Shown: piece by piece, positions 13,662 through 21,401 of the stretch | Position numbering within the stretch: position 1 is the first letter of the stretch | Layout of the letters: the number at the start of each line of letters is the position of its first letter | NCBI GenBank assembly: GCA_964611095.1 | Contig: CAZSWJ010000013.1 | Span: 1-39,169 of the forward strand | DNA from: CAZKJL01 sp964611095 | Lineage (GTDB): Bacteria > Patescibacteriota > Gracilibacteria > Peribacterales > Peribacteraceae | Direction: 5' to 3' | DNA length: 39,169 bases | Program-made: the position numbers and the translations under genes | The notes under the pieces: model-generated | The model's database searches: none | What the model saw: the letters and a program-made list of their open reading frames with translations, nothing else | Told to the model about the DNA's origin: nothing

Positions 13662-14933
13662 GTGCCAAAAACTCCCGTCATCTGCATCGTCGGCTTGGGT
13701 TACGTGGGTCTTCCGCTCGCCGCGGCCTTCGGGCGCACGGGCTGGAAGACGTACGGTTACGACATCAACGCCGAGCGCATCAAAACGCTCAAAGCCGGAC
13801 ACGATTGGACGAACGAACTCACCGAGAAGCAACTCAAGGAAACGTCGATCGACTATTCCACCGATCCCGCATCGATCTCCCAAGCGAACACGATCATCGT
13901 GGCGGTACCGACTCCCGTGACGGACAAGAACGAGCCCGATCTTTCGCCGCTCGTATCCTCCAGCACCGCCATCGGCAAACATCTCTCCAAAGGTTCCGTC
14001 GTCGTGTACGAGGCCACGGTATACCCGGGTGTGACGGAAGAAGTGTGTGTACCGATCTTGGAAAAAGAGTCGGGGCTTAAATGCGGCACGGACTTCACCG
14101 TCGGATACTCGCCCGAACGCATCAACCCGGGAGACAAAGAGCACACCATCGATAAAATCGTAAAGGTGGTGGCGGGCCAAGACGCCGCAACGACCGAGTG
14201 GCTCGCGATGGTCTACGGCAAAATCGTGACCGCGGGCATCTACAAGGCCGCCAGCATCAAAGCCGCGGAACTGGCCAAGGCACTCGAGAACACGCAGCGC
14301 GACATCAACATCGCCCTCATCAACGAAGTCGCTCTCTTCTGCGACAGGCTCGGCATCCGCACGAAAGACGTGCTTGCAGCCGCCGGAACCAAGTGGAACT
14401 TCCTCAAATTCCAACCCGGACTCGTGGGCGGCCACTGCATCGGTGTCGACCCCTACTACTTGGTGGATAAAGCCAAGAAACTGGGCCTGCCGACGGAAGT
14501 GATCTCCGCAGGACGCAAGATCAATGACGGCATGGCCGACTTCGTGGCGACGTCCGTTGTGAAAAAGTTGAAAAACCCCAAGGGCGCCAAGGTTCTCGTC
14601 CTCGGTCTCACCTTCAAGGAAAATATTCCGGACACCCGCAACGCCAAAGTGCACGACGTCATCAAAAAAATGGAATCACTCGGTTGCATCGTGAGTGCCG
14701 ATGATCCGGAACTGACGAAAGAGCGCGTGAAAGAAATCGGATTCACGCACGGCACGCTGAAGGACGGCCCCTTCGATGCCGTCGTCGTGGCGGTGCCACA
14801 CCGTTCGTACGCCAAACTGACGGCGAAGGACATCGCCGCATCGATCAAGAAGGGCGGCGTCGTGTACGACCTGAAGGCGCTCTGGGAGCCGAAAGAGTTC
14901 GAATCGCTCGGCATCGTCTACATGTCGCTATGA
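13662..14933 (+). CDS. UDP-N-acetylhexosamine 6-dehydrogenase (TviB/WbpA/WecC-like)
   Basis: This 423-residue nucleotide-sugar dehydrogenase oxidises C6 of a UDP-HexNAc (GlcNAc or ManNAc) to a uronate with two NAD+. Motifs: GLGYVG (11-16), EATVYPGVTEE, YSPERINPGDKEH, which marks the HexNAc branch rather than Ugd, ALENTQRDINIALINE, the catalytic C259 in GGHCIGVDPYY, and LTFKENIPDTRN. The start is GTG at 13662, 6 nt after TACAAT. The stop overlaps the ATG of the next membrane gene (ATGA). With Ugd this gives the window at least two acidic sugar precursors, pointing to a uronate-rich glycan. Confidence 0.94.
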   Translation: MPKTPVICIVGLGYVGLPLAAAFGRTGWKTYGYDINAERIKTLKAGHDWTNELTEKQLKETSIDYSTDPASISQANTIIVAVPTPVTDKNEPDLSPLVSSSTAIGKHLSKGSVVVYEATVYPGVTEEVCVPILEKESGLKCGTDFTVGYSPERINPGDKEHTIDKIVKVVAGQDAATTEWLAMVYGKIVTAGIYKAASIKAAELAKALENTQRDINIALINEVALFCDRLGIRTKDVLAAAGTKWNFLKFQPGLVGGHCIGVDPYYLVDKAKKLGLPTEVISAGRKINDGMADFVATSVVKKLKNPKGAKVLVLGLTFKENIPDTRNAKVHDVIKKMESLGCIVSADDPELTKERVKEIGFTHGTLKDGPFDAVVVAVPHRSYAKLTAKDIAASIKKGGVVYDLKALWEPKEFESLGIVYMSL

Positions 14934-16081
14934 AGACGTACGTGAAACAAGCGTGGCCCGTGCTCGCGCTGCTTGGAGCACTCATCATCGTCCTGCTTCT
15001 CAACATCCGTCCGTACGGTTACAACGTCACGGCGATCTTCCACATGGATGCACGCACTGCGGAGGGCAACGTGATGCCGAAAAATTTCGTGATCTTGAAC
15101 GCCCCGAGCTACGACGGCGCACAGTACTACCAAGTGGCGAGAAATATTCCGACGATCGCAAGCCCCAAAACGTGGGACACTCTCAAAAAAAATCCCGGAT
15201 CGTACGCATACCAGCGTTTCTTACTCCCGCTCACCGCGTACCTGCTCTCGTTCGGCAGTGTCGCACTGCTGCCGTGGGCGTTTCTCATCATCAACGTCAC
15301 GGCACTGCTGCTCGCCGCATTTTTGATCGTCGAGAGGAAGCCGCACTTGGGTCTGTACGCACTGGCGCTGACGCTCTCGCCCGCGGCGATGGTAGCCATG
15401 CACTTCACGCTCGCCGAACCGCTCACGATCGTGCTCATCACCGCGTTTTTGCTGCGCTACACGAAGCATGCGCGCATCGAATGGATCGATCTCCTGCTGC
15501 TTTCGGGGCTTGTGCTGGCCCGAGAAGTGAACATCCTCTTCATCGCGTTCGTCATCGGCTTTTCGGTCTTGAAGATGCGATGGAAGGACGTACTGCTTCT
15601 CCTCATCCCGGTGCTCGTCTTTGTGGGCTGGCACTCGGTGATCTATGGAATGTTCGGTGACGTGCCGTTCCTCATCAGCGCCGAAGCCAAGCAATTCCCG
15701 GGTTCGGCGGCCATGAAAGTGGTGCTCGGACTGCGCGGTTACGACCGGTACACGCTCTCGGCAGCGGCGCTCTTCCTCGGCTTCGTCGTACCCGGTGTCG
15801 TCTACGTCGTCTGTGATATCGCCAAGAGAAAGCGCATCGAGATTCTGTCGCTCGGCGCTCTCGCCTTCTTCGGCGTCATGCTCCTGATGCCGGACTACAT
15901 CTGGGGTTCCGTCACGAGCATCGGCCGCGTCATCACGCCGGTGTATCCGCTCTTTCTGCTCCTCCTGGCCGAAAGAAACACGACGACAAGCAAGATCTTG
16001 GCGGCAGTCATTCTGCTTCTGGGGATCGCCACGGCCCTTGGACTGGCTTTTTCAGCACACCCATACGGTCTGACAATCTGA
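14930..16081 (+). CDS. Polytopic membrane protein, GT-C-like
   Basis: The 383-residue protein has about 9 hydrophobic helices. After the first (about 10-26) comes an extracytoplasmic loop with YDGAQYYQVAR (61-71), a motif of the type DGxxYYxxA found in putative GT-C glycosyltransferases that use lipid-linked sugars. It therefore probably sits in the cytoplasmic membrane and transfers a sugar on its outer face, but no family is certain. The ATG overlaps the stop of the UDP-HexNAc dehydrogenase gene, so translation is coupled and expression follows that enzyme. The final codons contain the -35 of the next promoter. Confidence 0.75.
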   Translation: MKTYVKQAWPVLALLGALIIVLLLNIRPYGYNVTAIFHMDARTAEGNVMPKNFVILNAPSYDGAQYYQVARNIPTIASPKTWDTLKKNPGSYAYQRFLLPLTAYLLSFGSVALLPWAFLIINVTALLLAAFLIVERKPHLGLYALALTLSPAAMVAMHFTLAEPLTIVLITAFLLRYTKHARIEWIDLLLLSGLVLAREVNILFIAFVIGFSVLKMRWKDVLLLLIPVLVFVGWHSVIYGMFGDVPFLISAEAKQFPGSAAMKVVLGLRGYDRYTLSAAALFLGFVVPGVVYVVCDIAKRKRIEILSLGALAFFGVMLLMPDYIWGSVTSIGRVITPVYPLFLLLLAERNTTTSKILAAVILLLGIATALGLAFSAHPYGLTI

Positions 16082-16098
16082 AGAAATACCGATAGAAT
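16070..16098 (+). promoter_or_regulatory. Promoter CTGACA-N17-TAGAAT
   Basis: -35 CTGACA (16070-16075) inside the end of the upstream gene, 17-nt spacer, -10 TAGAAT (16093-16098). The next start (GTG 16171) is 72 nt further on, and an octamer repeat array fills most of that leader. Confidence 0.65.
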
Positions 16099-16114
16099 CC
16101 ATCGGCTGAGAACA

Positions 16115-16160
16115 GCACTTCCACACTTTCCACCTTCGCACTTCCGAACTTCCGCACTTC
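16115..16160. repeat. 8-bp-unit array (octamer family, copy 2)
   Basis: Recognisable units include GCACTTC, CACACTTTC, CACCTTC, GCACTTC, CGAACTTC, CGCACTTC. This is the same family as 12545-12576, more degenerate at its left end. It lies in the mRNA leader between the -10 box at 16093 and GTG 16171. Confidence 0.65.
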
Positions 16161-16170
16161 TTGCTCCTCC

Positions 16171-16869
16171 GTGCCTACTCTCACTGTCCTCGTCCCGGCC
16201 TACAACGAAGAGCGCACCATCAAACGTGTGATGGAAGCGTTGGGCACCGCTCTGCCGCAGAGCCAGATCGTCTACATCGATGACGGATCCAAAGACGGAA
16301 CGCTCGCATTACTCCGCGCGAGCGCGAGGCCGAACGACATCGTGCTCACCAAAGAGAATGGGGGGAAAGGCTCGGCCATTCGCATGGGGCTCGAGCAAGC
16401 GACCGGCGACTACTGCGTCATTCAGGACGCCGACTTGGAGTATGACCCGGCCGAAATCAACATGCTCTTGAAGGAAGCCGAGAAGCACCCCGGCGACGTG
16501 GTGTTCGGTTCCAGGTTCCTCAAGCCCAATCCGAACATTTATCCACTGTACTTGCTCGGCAACAAAACGTTGACGTTCATCCTCAACCTCCTCTTCTGCG
16601 GCACGCTGACGGACAGCTACACGTGCTACAAGCTGCTGCCCACGGCCCTGTTCCGCGCACTTCCGCTGCGCGCACGCGGATTTGAGCTGGAGGCCGAACT
16701 TGCCGCCTGGCCGCTCAAGATGGGCAAGAAGATCGTGGAGTGCCCCGTGAGCTACCACCCGCGCACGTTCGCCGAAGGAAAGAAAATCAACTGGCGCGAC
16801 GCCGTGAAAGGAATTCTCACGATGGTGAAGATTCGCTTCGGACGCACGCCTCAGAACGCGCAGTCGTAG
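16171..16869 (+). CDS. GT2 glycosyltransferase, DPM1/DPG-like
   Basis: This 232-residue GT-A-fold enzyme probably transfers a hexose from a nucleotide donor to polyprenyl phosphate. Motifs: VPAYNEE (8-14), YIDDGSKDGT (35-44), GGKGSAIRMGL and the metal-binding DAD (86-88) in QDADLEYDP. The C-terminal half holds the RGFELEAELAAW and VECPVSYHPRTFAEGKKI stretches typical of small dolichyl-phosphate hexose synthases. No membrane helix is evident beyond a hydrophobic patch at about 122-143. The start is GTG; no Shine-Dalgarno. The last 19 nt overlap the 3' end of the converging membrane gene. Confidence 0.9.
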   Translation: MPTLTVLVPAYNEERTIKRVMEALGTALPQSQIVYIDDGSKDGTLALLRASARPNDIVLTKENGGKGSAIRMGLEQATGDYCVIQDADLEYDPAEINMLLKEAEKHPGDVVFGSRFLKPNPNIYPLYLLGNKTLTFILNLLFCGTLTDSYTCYKLLPTALFRALPLRARGFELEAELAAWPLKMGKKIVECPVSYHPRTFAEGKKINWRDAVKGILTMVKIRFGRTPQNAQS

Positions 16870-18512
16870 ATCGCGTACGCACCGACGTCACCGCTTTTTT
16901 TGCATGCTCTCTTCAGAACCGAGGGCGGCGCTGCATCGGACATGACGGTCGTGACACCGTATTGTTTCAGAAGCATCGGAACATCGATCGTACCCGCCTC
17001 GACGAAGCTTCGGACATCCTGATGGAAAATGAAATCCGACAAGTTGTTGCCGCAACCTTCGCGGTGAAAACCGAGTCCGTTCCAAAGCGCGCACACCGTC
17101 TTGGCTTTGGCGTACATGTTGCCGCCGTACAGACCGAAAACGAGCGGATGCCCTTCTTGGACAAGATCCGAGCGCAGCGGGAACACGGCTTGCTGCAGCA
17201 GATAACGCTCGGCGAGCTCTTGGTCCGATGCGACATCGTATCTCGCGTACTGCGTGAAGAGCGCGCCGTGCTTCGTGAGAAGGGGCACCATGTTTTCCAT
17301 CTCGATGGGCGCCAGAACGACGAGTGCTCCCGTGTGCGAGCGAAGGGATGCGACTGCGGCGGGAATATCGGAGTCGGCGAATACACGGGCCTCATGCTCG
17401 GCGCGGGGGACGACGAGCAGAAGCGTGGCGAGGAACGAGAAAAGATAGGCACCGGCGTAGATCGCAAGAACGGGTCGCGCCCATTTCTTGAGACCCGTCT
17501 CCAGAAGAATACAGACGAGCGCCAAGGCGATCACGAGCATGAGCGGCACGCGGTAGTAGAGCCCGAAGATCGCGTCATGACCGTGTAGGACGGCCTGACT
17601 CAGCACGACGACTCCCGCGAGCAGCATGCACGACACGGCGTGACGCGGCGCGCGGTGCTTCGTGAACATCGTCGCAAGGCGGTGGACGGGAAGAAGCAGA
17701 AGGAGCGCCAACAGAAGCGTGGGCGCCGCGGGCAAGTGACTGAGAATGAGACCTCTGCGCCGATACGTATCGGCGATGGCAACGGAATCGGTACCGCCGA
17801 TCGCCGTCAGCGAGACAAGTCCGTACGCGACGACACCGATCGCGAGAGGGAGGCGATGCTTCACCACGGTACGGAACGGTGCGAACCACCACGCGGTGAG
17901 TGCATCGAACATTTCGAGCACGACGAGGTACGTGCCGAAGAGCGGCTGGAAGAGAAATGTCAGAAAAAGGAGCACACCCCGGAGCCACGCGTAGCGGCAC
18001 TCCCTGTCTTTGATAAAGAAGAGAAGCGAGAACAAAAACGGCAGCATCGTGACCTGCGGACTGACGCTGCGCAGCAGCCCCACGTCCCACCAACCCATGA
18101 ATGCGGCGGCGGCAAGAAGTGCGAGTCCCGCCGTCTGCATGAAGTGGAAGAAAATCAAGAAGATGAGACCGGCGATGAGGGCGGGGAACACGAAATCTCC
18201 CGCGATGACGACGGGCAAAAGATCGAGGCCGACGATGCGCATCGCAAAACCCTGGACCCACGCCCCGTATCCGCCCACGGCGGGAACATCGCGGTGCTCA
18301 ACGAACGATGCATTGCCGCCATGCCCGAGCGACGCCTGGCGCATCGCGGCGAAATAGTACGTTTCATCGGCCGAACCGACCGCTACGCCGACGGTACCGA
18401 GGTTCGCGGTGCCGCGGACGAGTGCGCGAATGGTTCCCGCGTTCAAAACGAGGGAAAACAGCACTCCGAACACCGTGGCGATGAGAACGGGAGGCAGGCG
18501 CTTGAGAGACAT
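16851..18512 (-). CDS. Large polytopic membrane protein, possible GT-C
   Basis: The 553-residue protein has about 11-12 membrane helices between residues 5 and 400 and a soluble C-terminal part of about 160 residues. Between the first two helices is an acidic DE (49-50) in GSADETYYFAAM, in the place where GT-C transferases carry their catalytic acid, and a later VEHRDVPAVGGYGAWVQG. I do not recognise a named family; lipid-linked-sugar transferase is the best guess from layout and neighbours. The start ATG 18512 is chosen over an in-frame ATG at 18542 because CATACT sits 9 nt before the downstream one. Its 3' end overlaps the GT2 gene on the other strand. Confidence 0.75.
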   Translation of the reverse strand: MSLKRLPPVLIATVFGVLFSLVLNAGTIRALVRGTANLGTVGVAVGSADETYYFAAMRQASLGHGGNASFVEHRDVPAVGGYGAWVQGFAMRIVGLDLLPVVIAGDFVFPALIAGLIFLIFFHFMQTAGLALLAAAAFMGWWDVGLLRSVSPQVTMLPFLFSLLFFIKDRECRYAWLRGVLLFLTFLFQPLFGTYLVVLEMFDALTAWWFAPFRTVVKHRLPLAIGVVAYGLVSLTAIGGTDSVAIADTYRRRGLILSHLPAAPTLLLALLLLLPVHRLATMFTKHRAPRHAVSCMLLAGVVVLSQAVLHGHDAIFGLYYRVPLMLVIALALVCILLETGLKKWARPVLAIYAGAYLFSFLATLLLVVPRAEHEARVFADSDIPAAVASLRSHTGALVVLAPIEMENMVPLLTKHGALFTQYARYDVASDQELAERYLLQQAVFPLRSDLVQEGHPLVFGLYGGNMYAKAKTVCALWNGLGFHREGCGNNLSDFIFHQDVRSFVEAGTIDVPMLLKQYGVTTVMSDAAPPSVLKRACKKSGDVGAYAIYDCAF

Positions 18513-18521
18513 ATCGCCCAC

Positions 18522-18527
18522 AGTATG
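18522..18527 (-). promoter_or_regulatory. -10 box TGCATACT region, 9 nt before ATG
   Basis: Minus-strand CATACT, spacer GTGGGCGAT, ATG 18512. No clear -35. Confidence 0.5.
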
Positions 18528-18544
18528 CAGGGAAGTGGCCACCG

Positions 18545-18558
18545 CGAGTAGCGGTGAA
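18545..18558. repeat. Short 7-bp-unit remnant (locus 6)
   Basis: Two units only, CGAGTAG and CGGTGAA, in the divergent gap between 18512 and 18586. It is the weakest of the loci and may be a remnant. Confidence 0.4.
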
Positions 18559-18571
18559 TAAACGGATGCGT

Positions 18572-18577
18572 TAGGCT
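18572..18577 (+). promoter_or_regulatory. -10-like box TAGGCT, 8 nt before ATG
   Basis: TAGGCT, spacer CTCCTGCG, ATG 18586. The same hexamer precedes the gene starting at 32108. Confidence 0.45.
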
Positions 18578-18585
18578 CTCCTGCG

Positions 18586-19425
18586 ATGCCGATCTCCTAC
18601 GTCCATCCCAAGACCCGTGAAGCGCTCACTCGCGTCGAGGGCGGCTACAAAGCCGCTTCGGGCGAATTCTTTCCCGATCAGCACGGCATCCCCTCCTTTG
18701 TCCCCGCCGCGCTCGCGGAACACATGGATGAAGAAAGGAGCGGACTTGTGAACCGGGTGAAGACGCTGCTCCGCAAGTCTCCCAAGCTCTACCTCTTCCT
18801 GATCTTTTTGATCAGCCCGGTGTGCTTCAGCGGCGTATCGGCAAAAAAGTTCCTGAAGCGATACCCGAAAGGCTCTCTGATTCTGAACATCGGTTCGGGA
18901 GTGCATCGTCCGCGTGAGGATGTAGTGAACACGGACATCTTCTACTACGAAGGTGTGGACTTGGTCGCCAACGCCGAGGAATTGCCGCTCGCCACGGGCT
19001 CCGTGGACGCCATCGTCTGCGAAAGTTTGCTCGAGCATGTCCCACATCCCGAGAAAATCGTCGCCGATATGTACCGCGTGCTCAAACCCGGAGGAGAAAT
19101 GTACATCGTGATCCCGTTCGTCTATCCGTTCCACGCATCGCCGAACGATTTCCAGCGCTGGTCCACCACGGGGCTCAGGCACTTGCTCCGCGAAGGGCAG
19201 TCGGTGGAGATCGGCACGCGCGCAGGGCCCACGTCGGCGCTCACGGGGCAGCTCGGCACGTGGCTCGCCATCGTGTTCTCGTTCGGATACGAACCTCTGT
19301 ACAACCTGCTCTCGCTTTTGACGCTGCTCGTGACATTTCCGCTCAAGTTCCTGGATCTGCTCTTCGGATGGTATCCGACAGCCATTCACGGCGCGGGGCA
19401 GTTCTACGCCATCGCCAAGAAATAG
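18586..19425 (+). CDS. Class I SAM-dependent methyltransferase
   Basis: The 279-residue protein begins with a segment (4-40, HPKTREAL to IPSFVP) resembling the Trm112-like leader seen in other methyltransferases but without its zinc cysteines. A hydrophobic stretch (68-82) follows, then the Rossmann-type SAM site LILNIGSG (98-105), LVANAEELPLATGSVDAIVCES split over motifs II-III, and LEHVPHPEKIVADMYRVLKPGG. A second hydrophobic region (about 220-260) suggests membrane association. It likely methylates a sugar or lipid-linked glycan intermediate. The S-adenosylhomocysteine it makes would be removed by the ahcY product at the left of the window. Confidence 0.85.
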   Translation: MPISYVHPKTREALTRVEGGYKAASGEFFPDQHGIPSFVPAALAEHMDEERSGLVNRVKTLLRKSPKLYLFLIFLISPVCFSGVSAKKFLKRYPKGSLILNIGSGVHRPREDVVNTDIFYYEGVDLVANAEELPLATGSVDAIVCESLLEHVPHPEKIVADMYRVLKPGGEMYIVIPFVYPFHASPNDFQRWSTTGLRHLLREGQSVEIGTRAGPTSALTGQLGTWLAIVFSFGYEPLYNLLSLLTLLVTFPLKFLDLLFGWYPTAIHGAGQFYAIAKK

Positions 19426-19430
19426 GAGAT

Positions 19431-19460
19431 TTACCCGTAAATCGCTACCCGTCACCCGCC
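19431..19460. repeat. Single 7-bp-unit array (locus 7)
   Basis: TTACCCG, TAAATCG, CTACCCG, TCACCCG, CC: four units plus CC with no inverted partner. It lies 10 bp upstream of the -10 box of the next gene. Confidence 0.8.
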
Positions 19461-19470
19461 TTTTTGCTGG

Positions 19471-19476
19471 TACACT
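19471..19476 (+). promoter_or_regulatory. Extended -10 box TGgTACACT, 9 nt before ATG
   Basis: TACACT preceded by TGG, spacer CTGCCACTG, ATG 19486. The repeat array lies where a -35 would be. Confidence 0.6.
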
Positions 19477-19485
19477 CTGCCACTG

Positions 19486-20469
19486 ATGAGCGATCAATCC
19501 GTCATCCACAGGCTCTCCGTCGTCATTCCCGTCTACCAAGGCGAAAAAACGCTGCCGGCACTCCTGAAAGAAATCGAACCGCTGACGCGTGAACAGTCGA
19601 CTCCGGGCGGCAACCGTTTTGCGGTGACCGAGGTGATCTTGGCGCACGACTGCGGACCGGACGGATCGGATAACACCATCGAGACGCTCGCCAAGCAGTA
19701 CCCATTCGTGAAAGCCGTGTGGCTCACGCGCAATTACGGCCAACACCCCGCAACGCTCGCCGGTATGGCCGGAAGCACCGGTGACTTCGTGGTGACGATG
19801 GACGAAGACGGACAGCAAGATCCCAAAGACATCGTACTCATGCTCGATACGGCGATGACCGAACGCGCGCAACTGGTGTACGCCAAGCCGACCAACTTGC
19901 CGCCGCACGGAATTTTCCGAAACATCTTGAGTTCGGGCGCCAAAAAAATCGCGATGCTCGTCGTGGGCAACCGCACGATCACGCAGTTCAACAGCTTCCG
20001 GCTCATCGACGGTGAAATCGCTCGCAGTCTTGCCGCGTACTGCGGCAGCGGCGTGTTCCTGGACATCGCACTGCTGTGGATCACGGCGCACACGGCGCAG
20101 TGCCCGCTCAAACTGCGCCGCGAGATGGACCGTCCGTCGGGATACTCGCTCCTCAAGCTCCTCAAGCACTTCTGGCAGCTGATGCTGACCTCGGGCACCA
20201 GGCCGCTGCGGCTCATCACGGTCCTCGGATTCGGCTCGCTCGTCCTGGCCGTCGCCATCGCGGCATACGCACTCTGGGTGAAGTTCCACTTGGAAGTCCC
20301 GGTGCAGGGCTGGGCATCCATCGTCATCGTCGTGTCGTTCTTCTCGGGCTGCATCCTCATGGCGCTCGGCGTCATCGCCGAATACTTGGCGGTCACGATG
20401 ACCATCGTCATGGGCCGTCCGCTCTACGTCGTCGGTACCAAGCCGATTCGTTCACGCTCCAAGCGATGA
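19486..20469 (+). CDS. GT2 glycosyltransferase, GtrB/ArnC-like
   Basis: This 327-residue enzyme has a cytosolic GT2 domain (VVIPVYQGEKTL 12-23, HDCGPDGS 54-61, NYGQHPATLAGM 83-94, DED at 106-108 in TMDEDGQQDP) and two C-terminal membrane helices (about 240-263 and 275-300). This is the layout of polyprenyl-phosphate glucosyltransferases such as GtrB and of ArnC. It should make a polyprenyl-phosphate sugar at the inner face of the membrane, a donor for the GT-C-like proteins nearby. Its stop overlaps the next gene's ATG by 4 nt. Confidence 0.92.
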   Translation: MSDQSVIHRLSVVIPVYQGEKTLPALLKEIEPLTREQSTPGGNRFAVTEVILAHDCGPDGSDNTIETLAKQYPFVKAVWLTRNYGQHPATLAGMAGSTGDFVVTMDEDGQQDPKDIVLMLDTAMTERAQLVYAKPTNLPPHGIFRNILSSGAKKIAMLVVGNRTITQFNSFRLIDGEIARSLAAYCGSGVFLDIALLWITAHTAQCPLKLRREMDRPSGYSLLKLLKHFWQLMLTSGTRPLRLITVLGFGSLVLAVAIAAYALWVKFHLEVPVQGWASIVIVVSFFSGCILMALGVIAEYLAVTMTIVMGRPLYVVGTKPIRSRSKR

Positions 20470-21401
20470 AGGTCTGGGTCGTCGGTTGCGGCGGCTTGCT
20501 CGGCTCCGCGCTCACGGAACGTTTCGTCGAAAACGGCGTGAAACCGTTTCGACCGTCGCACGCATTGTCGTGGAACGATGCGGAAAAACTGGCACGCGAG
20601 TTCGGCGTTGCGGCGCATGAATTCGGCAGGGCATCCGACGACGCCTGCACCGTATGCTACGCCGCCGGCCGCGGCATCATGACAAGCACGCCCGAAGAGC
20701 TGGCACAGGAAACGAAAGCTCTGCGCGCGCTGCTCACGGCGCTCTCCGATGAACCGCTGCTTCAAGGAAAGCCTCTCACGTTCATGTTCGCGAGTTCCGC
20801 GGGCGCCATCTACGCCGAGTCGACGGACGAAACGATCACCGAAGCCTCGATGCCCAAGACGAGGTCGGCCTACGGCATTACGAAACTGGAACAAGAGACG
20901 GTCGTGACGGACTGGGCCAAGACGCGCCCCAAGACATCGGTGCTGATCGCCAGGCTCTCCACGCTCTACGGGCCCGCCCAGGCTCTCGGCAAACGCCAAG
21001 GGCTGATCTCGCACATCGCGCGTTCGGCTCTCGCTCGCAAACCCATCGAGATCTTCGTGCCGCTCGATACCATGCGCGACTACCTGCACGTACGCGACGC
21101 CGCGGGAGACATCGTGCGGACGCTCCGCGAACTCAAGGAAACCGTGACGATGAAAATCATTGCGTCCGAGGAACCGACGACCGTGGCGGAGATCATCGGA
21201 CTGTTCCGAAAAATTCTCAAAACCCCGCCCAAGATCGGCACCGCGACGCGTGCCGAGACGGCCCGCTATCCGCACCGCATGAAATTCCGCTCCACGGTGC
21301 TGGCGCACGCCGATAAAAAGCGAACGAGTCTGCTGCTCGGCGTTTCCGAAGTGGTGGCGGCCGAAAAGATGGCCCTGGCTCGCGGCGGGCGCAAAGCCTA
21401 G
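20466..21401 (+). CDS. NAD-dependent epimerase/reductase (extended SDR)
   Basis: This 311-residue extended SDR has a less canonical NAD site (VVGCGGLLGSAL, 5-16), CYAAGRGIM in the middle, SSAGAIYAES, and the catalytic Y136/K140 (YGITK). RLSTLYGPAQ and TMRDYLHVRDAAGDI match nucleotide-sugar epimerases/reductases. Substrate unknown. It begins by an ATGA overlap with the GtrB-like gene and so is co-translated with it; it may prepare the nucleotide sugar that enzyme uses. Its stop TAG and that of the converging gene share the palindrome CTAG (21398-21401). Confidence 0.87.
   Translation: MKVWVVGCGGLLGSALTERFVENGVKPFRPSHALSWNDAEKLAREFGVAAHEFGRASDDACTVCYAAGRGIMTSTPEELAQETKALRALLTALSDEPLLQGKPLTFMFASSAGAIYAESTDETITEASMPKTRSAYGITKLEQETVVTDWAKTRPKTSVLIARLSTLYGPAQALGKRQGLISHIARSALARKPIEIFVPLDTMRDYLHVRDAAGDIVRTLRELKETVTMKIIASEEPTTVAEIIGLFRKILKTPPKIGTATRAETARYPHRMKFRSTVLAHADKKRTSLLLGVSEVVAAEKMALARGGRKA

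Noticed and set aside
2706..19460. CRISPR array as an explanation for the repeats
   Set aside because: The units are 7 bp, degenerate and adjacent, without unique spacers, and no cas gene is present.
18571..20289. 572-codon open frame on the minus strand across two genes
   Set aside because: It runs opposite a methyltransferase and a GT2 gene with clear motifs; its translation is charged low-complexity sequence typical of GC-rich shadows.
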